The position numbers and the translations under genes were made by a program. Source: Acidimicrobiia bacterium (GTDB lineage Bacteria > Actinomycetota > Acidimicrobiia > Spongiisociales > Spongiisociaceae). From it: a stretch of DNA of 64,000 bases. Below, one piece after another: positions 45,783-54,816 of the stretch. The DNA is taken from the NCBI GenBank assembly GCA_022827785.1, contig JAJEIM010000033.1:99729-163728 (forward strand), given 5' to 3'. Under the pieces are notes generated by a model that was given only the letters and a program-made list of their open reading frames with translations, made no database searches and had not been told where the DNA came from. Each line of letters starts with the position of its first letter. Position 1 is the first letter of the stretch.

Positions 45783-46517
45783 CTACGACAATTCAGGAAG
45801 GGTATGGCCCCTCCTGATCAACCCCACTCCCAGCAAGATGGCCCAGATTGCCTGGACGAGGGCCAGCATGCTGCCCACCGAGTAGGCGACGACAACGCCT
45901 TCGTGGACATGCGAGCCCAAGAGGAGGAGTACCAGAGCGCCTATCCCTGGCACGATGGCGAACACCCAGGCGAGAATCTTGTCCTGCCCTATCAGCCTGA
46001 CGTTCATCACCCCCAATGCGAGGAGAACGAACCCCACCCTGGACACGAAGGTGGCAAATAGACCCAGGGTTCCTTCTATTCCGAATACCACTACTGCGGC
46101 ATCGGTGGCCGCCATCGTGCCGGCCGGTCCTTCCACGCCATGGGTCACGATGTTGGTTACGAGGTGTCCCATGGCGTATGAGGCGGCGCGGAGTCCGAAC
46201 GCAGCCACGAGGGCCACGGCGCCGGCCTTCCTCAGGTACCCCGCCCAAGTCTCTCCATCCCGGTACAGGCGTTCCACGCCGAGAACGCCCAGCACGTAGG
46301 CGAAGGTTGCGAAGAGCGCCACTTCCACGGTGAGATGGGCCACGCCGCTGTTGGCTGCTATGTCTGCGACGGCCGTCGTCATCGCGTCCGTAACACCGTC
46401 CGGGTGGTCGGTCGTGAAAGATCCCGGCTTTATCAGGACCATTACGGTGGCGACCGCCGATCCCACAACCAGCAACCAGCCGGTCAGCTTCGCCAGTTTC
46501 GCGGAAGTGACCATCAT
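45783..46517 (-). CDS. Integral membrane protein of unknown function
   Basis: 244 residues with seven or so TM helices evenly spaced along the chain: about 10-28, 63-85, 105-125, 140-165, 180-200, 205-222 and 230-240. No charged motif or family I recognise. Start chosen at the ATG with GGAGAAC immediately upstream; a longer frame exists but has no ribosome-binding site. Single gene between the prenyltransferase and DUF559 genes. Confidence 0.65.
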   Translation of the reverse strand: MMVTSAKLAKLTGWLLVVGSAVATVMVLIKPGSFTTDHPDGVTDAMTTAVADIAANSGVAHLTVEVALFATFAYVLGVLGVERLYRDGETWAGYLRKAGAVALVAAFGLRAASYAMGHLVTNIVTHGVEGPAGTMAATDAAVVVFGIEGTLGLFATFVSRVGFVLLALGVMNVRLIGQDKILAWVFAIVPGIGALVLLLLGSHVHEGVVVAYSVGSMLALVQAIWAILLGVGLIRRGHTLPELS

Positions 46518-46658
46518 GTTCTCCTTTTGGATTGCTGTATCGGAACCCGGCCCGGGGGTGGGGCTTCGAGCGGTCACAATAACAGTCGGGCATCAGGTTC
46601 ACCGTGCCCGGCGGCGGTGGTCCGGCCGCCTCCCTCCTGGATAGACGGCCGTGATGGT

Positions 46659-47573
46659 TCATGCCGCCGGGCGTAGGACTCGCGTGATCTGGTCCAGTAC
46701 CCGGGCCGGGGTCTCGGTTAGATCCTTCCACGTGAAGCGCAGGACTGTCCACCCGTTCAGCTGGGCGAGATTGTCACGGCGCCGATCGTTCTCGAACGCC
46801 TCCATGGTTGTATGCCAGCGCCGTCCGTCACACTCGATGATCAGTCGGGCGTCTTCAAAGGCGAAGTCGACTCGACCCTTGACAGGACTCCGCCACGGGA
46901 GGGGCATCTGGAGGGTGGGCATGGGCAGGTCGCTGGCGGTGATGAGAGCGAGCATCCTCTCCTCCAGGACGCTCTCCGGGACGACACACCCGGGCGACAC
47001 CTCTTCGAGAAGCTTGCGGAATCGGGCTGTACCGGGACGGCCCCGCCGACCCAGTTCTTCGAGAATCGCGGCGAGGTCTTCGAAGGTCATGCGGCGCCCT
47101 ATCAGTGCCTTCTGTGCCATGCCGCGGAGCCGGACGAGGTTGGTTACGGATGCCAGATCGAACATCGTGCGGATGGGGTTGGTGACAGGGAGGCCGGCGA
47201 CGTGGGTGATGTAACGCTCGTCGAGGTCGGTCGATTGGTGAACTTGTACTCCGCTAAACCGGTGAGTGCGCCGGATGGGTACGGTGGCCACGGCGCCCGT
47301 GAAGCGTCCGTAACCGAGCCCGTGTAGCTGGGCTGCGGACTGATGGGAGACCACCGCCGGCAGAGCTAGGACGGCGGCTCGAAGATGGACCATTGCCGAC
47401 GGGGCGCCGTGGATCAGGTATATGTCGTTGCCCAGGCACTGCCACTCCCCCAATCCGACTCTTCGCCTGATCACCCACCTCGACAGACCTGCGCTGACCG
47501 CCTGCTCACCGGTCACCAGTCCATTCTGGGACTCCGACAGCTGCCGGATCGTCACTCCCGCCGATGTGGTCAT
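46659..47573 (-). CDS. DUF559-type (Vsr-like) protein with AbiEi-like N-terminus
   Basis: 304 residues. The N-terminal 150 residues (GLVTGEQAVSAGLSRWVIRRR, then IRRTHRFSGVQVHQS) resemble the winged-helix AbiEi antitoxin-type domain. The C-terminal part, VDFAFEDARLIIECDGRRWH followed by NDRRRDNLAQLNGWTVLRFTW, is the DUF559/Vsr endonuclease-like fold with acidic and His candidates. Common in actinomycete genomes as solitary genes. No toxin partner is next to it. Confidence 0.8.
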   Translation of the reverse strand: MTTSAGVTIRQLSESQNGLVTGEQAVSAGLSRWVIRRRVGLGEWQCLGNDIYLIHGAPSAMVHLRAAVLALPAVVSHQSAAQLHGLGYGRFTGAVATVPIRRTHRFSGVQVHQSTDLDERYITHVAGLPVTNPIRTMFDLASVTNLVRLRGMAQKALIGRRMTFEDLAAILEELGRRGRPGTARFRKLLEEVSPGCVVPESVLEERMLALITASDLPMPTLQMPLPWRSPVKGRVDFAFEDARLIIECDGRRWHTTMEAFENDRRRDNLAQLNGWTVLRFTWKDLTETPARVLDQITRVLRPAA

Positions 47574-47707
47574 GAGCCCATCTCCTCTGTGTTGTAACTG
47601 GCCGTAATGGGATACCAGTTACAAAGATGCGTTCATGTGGGCGAGTTTTCAAGTGGGTCGTTTGGCATGCGACCGGTCACTCTCAGTCTTAGGGGGGTCA
47701 ATGGGGG

Positions 47708-47759
47708 GAACCTAAGGCTCAGAACGCGCCACACCACACCCCGAACCTAAGGTTCGGGG
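47708..47759. terminator. GAACCTAAGG palindromes downstream of SLH gene A
   Basis: GAACCTAAGGCTCAG at 47708-47722 precedes a 9-bp perfect hairpin with a 3-nt TAA loop at 47739-47759 (CCCCGAACC stem). It lies about 100 nt downstream of SLH adhesin A in its reading direction. The same core recurs after adhesins B and C. The remaining region up to the DUF559 start (47573) shows nothing else. Confidence 0.55.
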
Positions 47760-47858
47760 ATCGTGTGAGTCGGGAGTGGTCTGTTCCGCTCGCATCTGCC
47801 CTGGGATTCGGCGGGCCCTCCTCTAGGCCAGATCCCCGGGGGGCGCGGTGGGGGGGGG

Positions 47859-49958
47859 TTAGGGGTTTCTGGTGAAGGTATTGACGTCGCTTGCTCGGTG
47901 GGAGGTCACCTCTGCTCTCAGAATGTCGCCTTCCATCACTCTCTCGAGGAAAACGTCGTAGCCCACCGGGCCGGTGCCGTCGTAGTAGTAGTCCCTGGAG
48001 TCGTACGCGATCCTGTAGGGGCCGTTCGTCGGGTCGTACACGAAGGTGCTCCTTCTGGTGTCGTGGAGCACTAGGTCGCCTCGGGTGTCGCCCTGCGGTG
48101 CGGGGAGCACCCAGTAGTGCTTTGTCATCCCCTTGACGGTCACGGTCTCGTCTTCGACGAAGGTGGTCGCGAAGTCTTCGACTCCGGCAGTGCCGAGGTT
48201 GCGGACGTAGGTGACCGTGGCCTCGCCCCGCCGGCTGGTGTCCTTCCGGTAGTTCTCCTTGGCCAGGTTCGGATCCGTCGAGTCGGCTCCCACGCCCGCA
48301 GAGTCATCTGATCTGAAGTGGACGGTTTCGCCGCGGACCGGGTCGCCGTACTGGTCGATCAGGGTGGCGGTTACGCGGTTGCGGGCGCCGGAGGATTCGG
48401 CGGTGTGGTAGGCGAGGGTCTGGCTCAGGATCAGGGTGGTGGGCTCGCGAGCGTCCCTGGACCACACCAGCGAGACGGTCGAGGTCGGGATGGTCATCAT
48501 GTCCTTGTCGACCACGTCCAGACCGGATGAGTCCAGCACCTCGACATCCAGCGTGCTTTCGGTGTCGCTGGTGCCGAACCGGGGGCGGCTGATGCGGTAT
48601 CTGACGGTGACCTCGCCGCCCGAGTCGGTGTAGTAGGTGTCGGTGTCTCGATTGGCCAGCTGCCCGTTGCTCGTCTCCTCGAGCCGGATCTCGATCTCCT
48701 CATCCTCGCGGCGCACCGGCTTCCCGTCCTCGTCGATTAGCTGGAACGTGAAGGTGACCGAGTCCCCGTACATCACCTTCGTCGCTTCGGGATGCAGGTC
48801 GTTGGTGATCTGGATAGCGTCCGGCGGCGCCACGGCGGTGAACTCGATCGACTCGTATCTCGTGCGGTCGAGATCGAAACGGTCTCGCAAGTCCCCGGTC
48901 CACGCCCAAAGGGTCAGGTCCTCGTCCACGAACACGTCGTACTCCAGGTTCCCGTCCGCGTCCGTGGTGTCGTCGCTCTGGTCGATCACGCAGGCATCGT
49001 TCCCGAAGGTGGCCCGTATCTCGTCCTCCTCGCACCGGCCCTGGGCGTCGAACGGGTCGACCCGGCGGGAATCCGGCACGGGCCACTCGAATATGTCCAC
49101 CAGCGCATCGGTCACGGGGCGGTGCCACCGGTCCCGTACCGAGATCACCACCTCGGCGTCGGCCTCGGCGTCCACCACCACGCCGTCCGTCTGCATGGTG
49201 AGGCCGGCGGGCCGGGCGTTGGTGTGTCCGAGCATCCGGGTGAGCGCCAGCGCCATCTCGGCTCGGGTCACCTTCCTGCCCGGGCTGAAGGTGGTGCTCG
49301 ACGTTCCTTCCAACACCCCCATCTCGAACAGGGTGCGCACCGCGTCATAGACGCTGAGCGGCTGGTTCCGCAGGTCCTCGAAGTGCCTGTCATCGGGGAA
49401 CGCATCCTCGACATCGATCCCTCCCGGACCGACCGGGGCCAGGTCGAGGAACCGGTACAGGAAGAGCGCCATCTGGCGGCGGGTGACCGGAGCGTTGGGA
49501 TCGAAGGTGTTACGGGTCTTGCCCTGAGTGATGTCCAACTGGAGCAGCTGGTCGATGGCCTCCCGCGCCCGGATGGACAGCCCTTGCACATCGGTGAACT
49601 CCTGGGCGGGGCGAGCGGACGGCCTGGGCAGGTCGATCCCGGCCGGTTCGGCAGCCCGGACGAGGAACAGGGCCATGTGCTTGCGGCGCACCAGAGCCTC
49701 GGGGGCGAACGTGCTCCGGCTGGTCCCGAACGTGATCTGGTAGTGGGCCAGGCAGTTGATCGCCTCCCTGGTGGCGGCGGGATACCGGCGAATGTCCGTG
49801 AACCCGGCATCTTCCAGCGCCGGACCCACGCAGGCGGAGTAGAGGGCCGGCTCGTCAGCCTCGCCGTTCCAAGCGGAGGCCGGGAGTATCGAGATCGCCA
49901 GCAGCACCGGGAGCGCGGCTGCCACCAACCAGGTTGTTCTTCTCGACACTGCGAACAT
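47859..49958 (-). CDS. SLH-domain surface protein A with Ig-like domains
   Basis: 699 residues. A signal peptide (LVAAALPVLLAISILPASA) leads into three SLH motifs over about residues 30-235 (FTDIRRYPA, FTDVQGLSIRAREAIDQL, FEDLRNQPLSVYDAV, each followed by TFDPNAPVTRRQMALFLYRF-like second halves). A linker LGHTNARPAGLTMQTDG then joins Ig-like domains (VTATLIDQYGDPVRGETVHF near residue 540). SLH domains bind secondary cell-wall polymers. The C-terminus ends DVNTFTRNP. Start supported by GGGAGGACCG before the ATG. Related to proteins B, C and D further on, forming a paralogous set. Confidence 0.88.
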   Translation of the reverse strand: MFAVSRRTTWLVAAALPVLLAISILPASAWNGEADEPALYSACVGPALEDAGFTDIRRYPAATREAINCLAHYQITFGTSRSTFAPEALVRRKHMALFLVRAAEPAGIDLPRPSARPAQEFTDVQGLSIRAREAIDQLLQLDITQGKTRNTFDPNAPVTRRQMALFLYRFLDLAPVGPGGIDVEDAFPDDRHFEDLRNQPLSVYDAVRTLFEMGVLEGTSSTTFSPGRKVTRAEMALALTRMLGHTNARPAGLTMQTDGVVVDAEADAEVVISVRDRWHRPVTDALVDIFEWPVPDSRRVDPFDAQGRCEEDEIRATFGNDACVIDQSDDTTDADGNLEYDVFVDEDLTLWAWTGDLRDRFDLDRTRYESIEFTAVAPPDAIQITNDLHPEATKVMYGDSVTFTFQLIDEDGKPVRREDEEIEIRLEETSNGQLANRDTDTYYTDSGGEVTVRYRISRPRFGTSDTESTLDVEVLDSSGLDVVDKDMMTIPTSTVSLVWSRDAREPTTLILSQTLAYHTAESSGARNRVTATLIDQYGDPVRGETVHFRSDDSAGVGADSTDPNLAKENYRKDTSRRGEATVTYVRNLGTAGVEDFATTFVEDETVTVKGMTKHYWVLPAPQGDTRGDLVLHDTRRSTFVYDPTNGPYRIAYDSRDYYYDGTGPVGYDVFLERVMEGDILRAEVTSHRASDVNTFTRNP

Positions 49959-50060
49959 CGGTCCTCCCGAGCGGATTTTCGCGTTCTGGTACTCAGGATA
50001 ACGATCAGCCGGCTCAACGGGCAGAACATCTTGGATCCGAGGCCTCGTTTCATGCCCCTG

Positions 50061-50266
50061 TTTGTGTCACACCCTTGTTTTACGATGCTGAACAACCGAA
50101 AGCACCTACGGTCCGGGTCCAGACGTCGGCCGGGCCGGGTGAGGGAACATATCGTCGAGGCAGCCCCCACCCCGGGGGAGGACGGAACGCGCTCGACACC
50201 AAGGTGGTGGCGGTGGGGGAGGGCCCGCCGGGCGGAGCCCGGCGGCGCGTTTTTCGCGTTCTCGGG
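50061..50266 (+). repeat. Dispersed repeat family, copy R4 (short form)
   Basis: About 205 bp starting TTTGTGTCACACCC and ending CGCGTTTTTCGCGTT. Nearly the same as R5 (54171-54374). It shares with R1/R2 the GTGTCACACCC opening, GCACCTAC, GGGAACAT, GGTGG--GTGGGGGAGGGCCCG and TTTTCGCG blocks. An internal CGCCGGGC/GCCCGGCG hairpin is formed near its end. R4-type elements look like a subfamily. Confidence 0.75.
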
Positions 50267-50364
50267 ATGGGGAGGGGTTGCGCGCCGTTGAGTTGGAGGG
50301 TTTGGGGTTCTTGGGACGGGGAGGCTGCGTGGTCCTGAACACCGGAAGAACTCACGAACCCTGA

Positions 50365-50445
50365 ACCCAGGGATTCTCGTGGTCTTTGAACCCGGGGATT
50401 GTCGTGGTCTTGAAGCGGGGGTTACGTGGTCTTGGGGGTGGCTTG
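50365..50445 (+). repeat. Degenerate short tandem repeat downstream of the SLH beta-propeller gene
   Basis: Three imperfect copies of a unit of about 25 bp, GAACCCGGGGATTGTCGTGGTCTT-type, the last decayed to GAAGCGGGGGTTACGTGG. Located immediately 3' of the propeller gene, matching the habit of tandem or palindromic repeats lying after SLH genes here. Confidence 0.55.
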
Positions 50446-50454
50446 TGGGGGGGG

Positions 50455-52170
50455 CTAGGGGTGTGCGGGGGTTAGGAACTGTATCCACCAGAAGGGGAGG
50501 GGGGACTCGCTGTCGGGATCGGTGCTCAGGAGTTGGCGGCTGCCCGTGCCGTCGGCGTTGATCAGGGAGACCCATGTTCGGTTGCCGGGCTCCCACAGGC
50601 TGGCGGCCACCTTGGTGCTGTCGGGCGACCAGTCGATGTCCAGGATGAAGCCGGTCGTGGTGAGCTGCCGATGATCCTCACCGTCGGCATCGGCCACCCA
50701 CAGGCTCGATCCGTCCCCGGACTCGTGGTAGACGCTGTAGGCGATCCTCCTCCCGTCGGGCGACCAGTCGACGTGCGAGACGAAATGGCCGGTGGCGACA
50801 AGGCGGCGGTCATCGGGGCGGCCGTCCACATCGATCACCCACAGCATGCTCTCTCCGCTGTCAGGGTCGAAGCCCGGATAGGCCAGCCTGGCATTGTCGG
50901 GTGACCAGTCGAACGCCGGGGCGGCGTAACGGGTCGTGGCGAACTCTCTATTGCCCGCATCGCCAGCATCTTCGGCATCGATCACCCACAACCCTGTCCC
51001 GTCCTCGCGGCCGTAGAAGACGCTGTAGGCGATCCTGGAACCATCGGGCGACCATCCGAACGAAGGCCCGAATAGGCGGGAGGTCGTAAGTTGCCGGTTG
51101 CCGGTGCCATCGGCATCGATCACCCACAACCCTGTCCCGTCCTCGTGGCCGTAGTAGACGATCCTGGAGCCGTCGGGCGACCAATCGAAGGACGGCGCGG
51201 CATAGCCGGTGGTGGTGAGCAGCCGGTGATCGGCTCCGTCGGCATCGACCACCCAGATCTCGGCTCCGGCGGTGTAGGCGAGCCTGGAGCCGTCGGGCGA
51301 CCAGGCCGGATACGTGTCCATCCGTTGCGGTAGCCACCCGGCGGTCGGGACCTGCCGGTGGTCGCCACCGTCGAGGTCGATCACCCCGATCCCCGAACAT
51401 TCGAACCTTGCGCCGAGGTAGCACCTGCTGTACCCGATGCGTTGCGACACGGGTATGGCCGGCGGCGCGGGTGGCCGTCCTCTCCCGGAGAGCCTGTGCC
51501 ACAGCCCGATCAGGTAGACCCCCATCTGCGCCCGGGTGACCGGCTCCGACCGGAAGCCTTCCCCCGGAGGCAGCACTCTCAGGCCGGTGAGGCAGGTCAC
51601 CGCCTCCTCCAACTCGCCACTCACGCTGCTGTCGGTGTCGGGGCAGATGGTCCTCGCCTTCTGGTAGACGCGCAGCAGGAGCCGCGATATCTGGGTGACC
51701 TTCAGCGGCAGTTGCGGCCCGTAGGTGGTGGGAGTCACGCCCTCGGTGATACCCAGGTTGTACAGACATTCGATGTTCTCCGAATGGGTGCCACCGGCAG
51801 GGACGTCAGTGAACGGCGACCCTCCTTCTGGACACTCACGGCCCAACACGTCACGCCACAGCCGCACCAGAAAAGTGGCCATCTGGCCGCGGTTCAGCAC
51901 CCGATCGGGCCCGTAGGACCCATGGCCGGAGCCGACCGACAGGCCCAGGGCCCGCATGCAGAGTATGTACGCCGCGCCGTAGCCGGCGGGGTCCACATCG
52001 GTGAACTGCCTGACCGATCCCGAGTCGCACAACGCCGGCTGGGACTGCGCCACGGCAGGAGCCATCTCCCCCGGCGCCAGCAGCGACATCAAGACCATTA
52101 GTCCCGCCAACGCCCCGACCAGCCTGGCGCGCACTGTCCCGGACGTCCTCACCGCGTCACCGGCGGACAT
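50455..52170 (-). CDS. SLH-domain protein with TolB-like beta-propeller
   Basis: 571 residues from the ATG at 52170 (MSAGDAVRTSG; the frame is open 54 nt further). A signal sequence (VGALAGLMVLMSLLAPGEMAPAVA) is followed by three SLH-type motifs (about residues 50-230: FTDVDPAGYGAAY, GPDRVLNRGQMATFLVRLW, FRSEPVTRAQMGVYLIGLW). Six or more WD40/PD40-like blades follow, each with (F/V)DWSPDGSRIAYS and LWVIDADG signatures. TolB-type propellers bind proteins at the envelope. The gene combines wall anchoring with a propeller in place of the Ig-like domains of its neighbours. Confidence 0.88.
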   Translation of the reverse strand: MSAGDAVRTSGTVRARLVGALAGLMVLMSLLAPGEMAPAVAQSQPALCDSGSVRQFTDVDPAGYGAAYILCMRALGLSVGSGHGSYGPDRVLNRGQMATFLVRLWRDVLGRECPEGGSPFTDVPAGGTHSENIECLYNLGITEGVTPTTYGPQLPLKVTQISRLLLRVYQKARTICPDTDSSVSGELEEAVTCLTGLRVLPPGEGFRSEPVTRAQMGVYLIGLWHRLSGRGRPPAPPAIPVSQRIGYSRCYLGARFECSGIGVIDLDGGDHRQVPTAGWLPQRMDTYPAWSPDGSRLAYTAGAEIWVVDADGADHRLLTTTGYAAPSFDWSPDGSRIVYYGHEDGTGLWVIDADGTGNRQLTTSRLFGPSFGWSPDGSRIAYSVFYGREDGTGLWVIDAEDAGDAGNREFATTRYAAPAFDWSPDNARLAYPGFDPDSGESMLWVIDVDGRPDDRRLVATGHFVSHVDWSPDGRRIAYSVYHESGDGSSLWVADADGEDHRQLTTTGFILDIDWSPDSTKVAASLWEPGNRTWVSLINADGTGSRQLLSTDPDSESPLPFWWIQFLTPAHP

Positions 52171-52318
52171 CGAGCAAGCCGGTACCACCCGAGACCACTG
52201 CACCGACCGCCTTGCAACATCCACCGCAGACTACGCGAAGGGCCGGACGGCCGGTGGATGTCAACGTACAAATATAGAGGCTCGGTATTATCGTTCAGCG
52301 ACACATGGGGCACGGAGG

Positions 52319-52570
52319 GTGAACGCCATAGGGCTCGGCCACGGCATCCGCGCGCTCCGGCGCCGTCGTGGTCTCACGCAGGCGGAACTAGCCCGGCGGG
52401 CCGGCGTGTCCCAGCCGTGGATCTCTCGCCTGGAAAGGGGCCATCCCGGCGCCGCCCTGTCGCTGGTGCTCGATGTGATCGGAACCCTGGATGCTCGAGC
52501 TTCGGTTTCTCCGATTCCAGAGCGCAAGGGCCCGGGTCTGGATGAGTGGCTGGAGAGGTTCGGCAGGTGA
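52319..52570 (+). CDS. hipB: HipB-like helix-turn-helix protein
   Basis: 83 residues from the GTG at 52319. An XRE/HipB-type DNA-binding domain RGLTQAELARRAGVSQPWISR (residues about 17-37) is followed by an LDVIGTLDARASV segment. The stop codon overlaps the hipA start (GTGA). HipB proteins repress the operon and neutralise the HipA kinase. A TATTAT at 52286-52291 could be the -10 box. No good ribosome-binding site is seen; a longer frame exists but runs back into the propeller gene's 5' end. Confidence 0.75.
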   Translation: MNAIGLGHGIRALRRRRGLTQAELARRAGVSQPWISRLERGHPGAALSLVLDVIGTLDARASVSPIPERKGPGLDEWLERFGR

Positions 52571-53828
52571 CCGACGATCTGATCGTACTGATGGATGAGG
52601 TCGAAGCCGGCCTCATGATCCGCGACGCCGGGGGACGGGTTCGTTTCGCCTACAACCCGCTGTATCCGACCACCGCCACCCCGCTCTCCCTGTCGATGCC
52701 CCAAGGAACGTACGCCTTGCACGACGCGAGTGCATGGTTGGAGGGACTGGTCCCCGACAACGAGCAGGTCTTGCAAGGGTGGGCGCTACGGGTAGGTGCC
52801 AGATCCAGCCAGCCCTTCGATCTCTTATCAACAGGCATCGGGCGGGATTGCGCCGGCGCGGTCAGGTTCTGCCGACCGGACGCTCTCACATCGATGCTTG
52901 GTCGAGGCAGCGGCATTGAACCGCTAAGCGAGACCGATGTGGCGCGCAGGCTTAGAGACCTGGAAGAGGACGGCGCCAGATGGCACACCGACAGCGGGGG
53001 CATGTTCTCCCTGTCGGGTGCCCAACCCAAGATCGCGCTGCGCCTCGAGGACGGAGCATGGGGCCAGCCCTGGGGTGACATACCTACGACCCACATTCTC
53101 AAGCCCCCCGGTCACACCTCGACCGCCGGGTCACAACGAGCATCCACATCAACGAGCACCTGTGTCAGGAGGCGGCGACCATTGTCGGAATTCGAGCGGC
53201 GAGAACCTGGCTCCAATCGTTCGAAGGACAGGAGGCCCTGGTCGTCGAACGATTCGACCGTCTCGGCGCTCACCGGATCCACACCGAGGACCTATGCCAG
53301 GCACTCGGCGTCCGGCCACGTCACAAGTACCAGTATGACGGTGGACCCGGACCGTCCGATGTCGCGAGGCTTCTGCGTGACACTGCCCAACCCGGCGACG
53401 ACCTGCTCTTCTTCGACGCGATGGCCTACAACTGGCTTATCGGCGCCACGGACGCCCATGCCAAGAACTTCGGGATCGTACTGGCGGGACAGGACGCCAC
53501 CCTCTCCCCCGTCTACGACACGGCATCGTGGATGCCTTATGCGATCCGCCCGGAGCGATCCCGGTTCGCCATGAAGCTAGGAGAGGATTACCAACTCCTG
53601 AAGAGTCATCCGGTCCGAGCCTGGACCAGTACGGCCCGGTCAATGGGCTTCGACCCATCTCCGGCGGTTGATCGGGTAGCGAGACTCGCCGCGAGACTTC
53701 CCGAGGCGTTCGCCACCGCCGTCTCACGCATCGCCAACGAAGCCTGGACGGGCATCGCCAACCATTTGGCCGAGTCCATCGTGGCCCATGTGGAGAAGCA
53801 GCGCGGAAGGCTCGATCATGGCCATTGA
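52567..53828 (+). pseudogene. hipA: HipA-like Ser/Thr kinase toxin, frameshifted
   Basis: Two parts of one HipA protein lie in different frames. From GTG at 52567: a Couple_hipA N-terminal domain, then FSLSGAQPKIALR (ATP loop) and THILKPP. In another frame to 53828: INEHLCQEAATIVGI, VVERFDRL, HTEDLCQALGV, the catalytic GATDAHAKNFGIV and PVYDTASWM. The switch occurs at 53104-53109, a run of six C; seven would restore continuous HipA (KPPRSHLDRR). It is therefore either a one-base sequencing/assembly loss or a real inactivating slip. HipA kinases phosphorylate glutamyl-tRNA synthetase and cause persistence in E. coli. Confidence 0.85.
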
Positions 53829-54069
53829 TGAGTCCACGGCACCGGCGATGATACGGGCGGTCGAGTTCCATACGGTGGGGCAACTGGGCGCCATCGTAGG
53901 GATGCGGCGCCGGGAGCTCGGGATGACCCAGGCTCAGCTGGCGGAACGCTGCGGCGTGTCACGCCAGTGGGTGGTGCGGTTCGAAGGCGGAACGCAGAGC
54001 GTGGAAACCGGCCTCGCTTTGCACACGCTGCGCGCTCTCGACCTCCATCTCGAACTCACCGCCACCTAG
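53818..54069 (+). CDS. Second HTH (XRE/HipB-like) protein after HipA
   Basis: 83 residues, starting 11 nt before the hipA stop. A HipB-like HTH, RELGMTQAQLAERCGVSRQWV (about residues 32-52), then an LALHTLRALDLHLELT tail resembling the HipB C-terminal helix and strand. Two HTH genes flanking one hipA is unusual; canonical operons have one hipB upstream. Translational coupling implies both are in the operon. Confidence 0.8.
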   Translation: MAIDESTAPAMIRAVEFHTVGQLGAIVGMRRRELGMTQAQLAERCGVSRQWVVRFEGGTQSVETGLALHTLRALDLHLELTAT

Positions 54070-54170
54070 GAGGTCGCACCCGAAACCCGAATAGCGGTAG
54101 GACCGGACATGCTCGAAGGCATGGCCGCAATTCTCCGCCGGATCGGGACATCGGCCCACCGCACCCCCAT

Positions 54171-54374
54171 TTGTGTCACACCCACGTTTTACGGTGCTAA
54201 ATACCGTAAGCACCTACGGCTTCGCCCAGACGTCGGCCGGGCCGTGTGAGGGAACATATCGTCGAGGCAGCCCCCACCCCGGGGGAGGACGGAACGCGCT
54301 CGACACCAAGGTGGTGGCGGTGGGGGAGGGCCCGCCGGGCGGAGCCCGGCGGCGTGTTTTTCGCGTTCTTGGGG
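54171..54374 (+). repeat. Dispersed repeat family, copy R5 (short form)
   Basis: About 200 bp nearly identical to R4 (50061-50266), including the CGCCGGGC/GCCCGGCG hairpin and the TTTTTCGCG block. It occupies most of the gap between the second HTH gene and a small TM-protein gene. The rest of 54070-54538 has no other feature that I recognise. Confidence 0.75.
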
Positions 54375-54538
54375 GATGTCGATCCTGATCAACCTCCATC
54401 TCGAAGTCACCACTACCTCGCGGACCGTACCCGCGTCGCCGACCCGCCAGGCTGGGACGGACGGCGTGACCCGGACACCCCTTGAAATCTTCGGAGTAGG
54501 GTACGTTTGGGGTTAGGGAGAAGGAGCGATAACCGCCG

Positions 54539-54712
54539 ATGAACGTCACTGAACCCCTTGCCGACGCGAAGGACGACGCCCGCCAGGCAGAGGTCCGTAC
54601 CGACATCGCCACTGCCCTGCTGAGAATCGAGGAACGGTTCGCTTCACAGACCAGGTGGATCGTCGGAGTCGGTATCGGCATGACAGCCATCATCATCGCC
54701 GTCCTGCGATAA
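54539..54712 (+). CDS. Small coiled-coil/TM protein (57 residues)
   Basis: 57 residues opening MNVTEPLADAKDDARQ, amphipathic helix to about residue 38, then a C-terminal TM helix (WIVGVGIGMTAIIIAVLR, 40-57) that ends at the stop, so probably tail-anchored. A GGGAGAAGGAG ribosome-binding site lies upstream. Its form resembles small hemolysin XhlA/coiled-coil membrane proteins. Function unknown. The gap from 54713 to the next gene is about 100 nt. Confidence 0.6.
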   Translation: MNVTEPLADAKDDARQAEVRTDIATALLRIEERFASQTRWIVGVGIGMTAIIIAVLR

Positions 54713-54816
54713 CGGTCATGCCTCAGCCCGGACAGTAAGGGTGTTGGCCGGGCTTGACTAGGGCCATGTCCGGGGTGGGCCAGGCCTAGGGGGGGGTCGG
54801 CAGGGGGGTCGGTAAC

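Noticed and set aside
52567..53828. HipBST-like natural split of HipA
   Set aside because: HipBST separates an N-terminal subdomain; here the break is inside the kinase between ATP loop and catalytic loop, and the second part has no good start codon upstream of its core.
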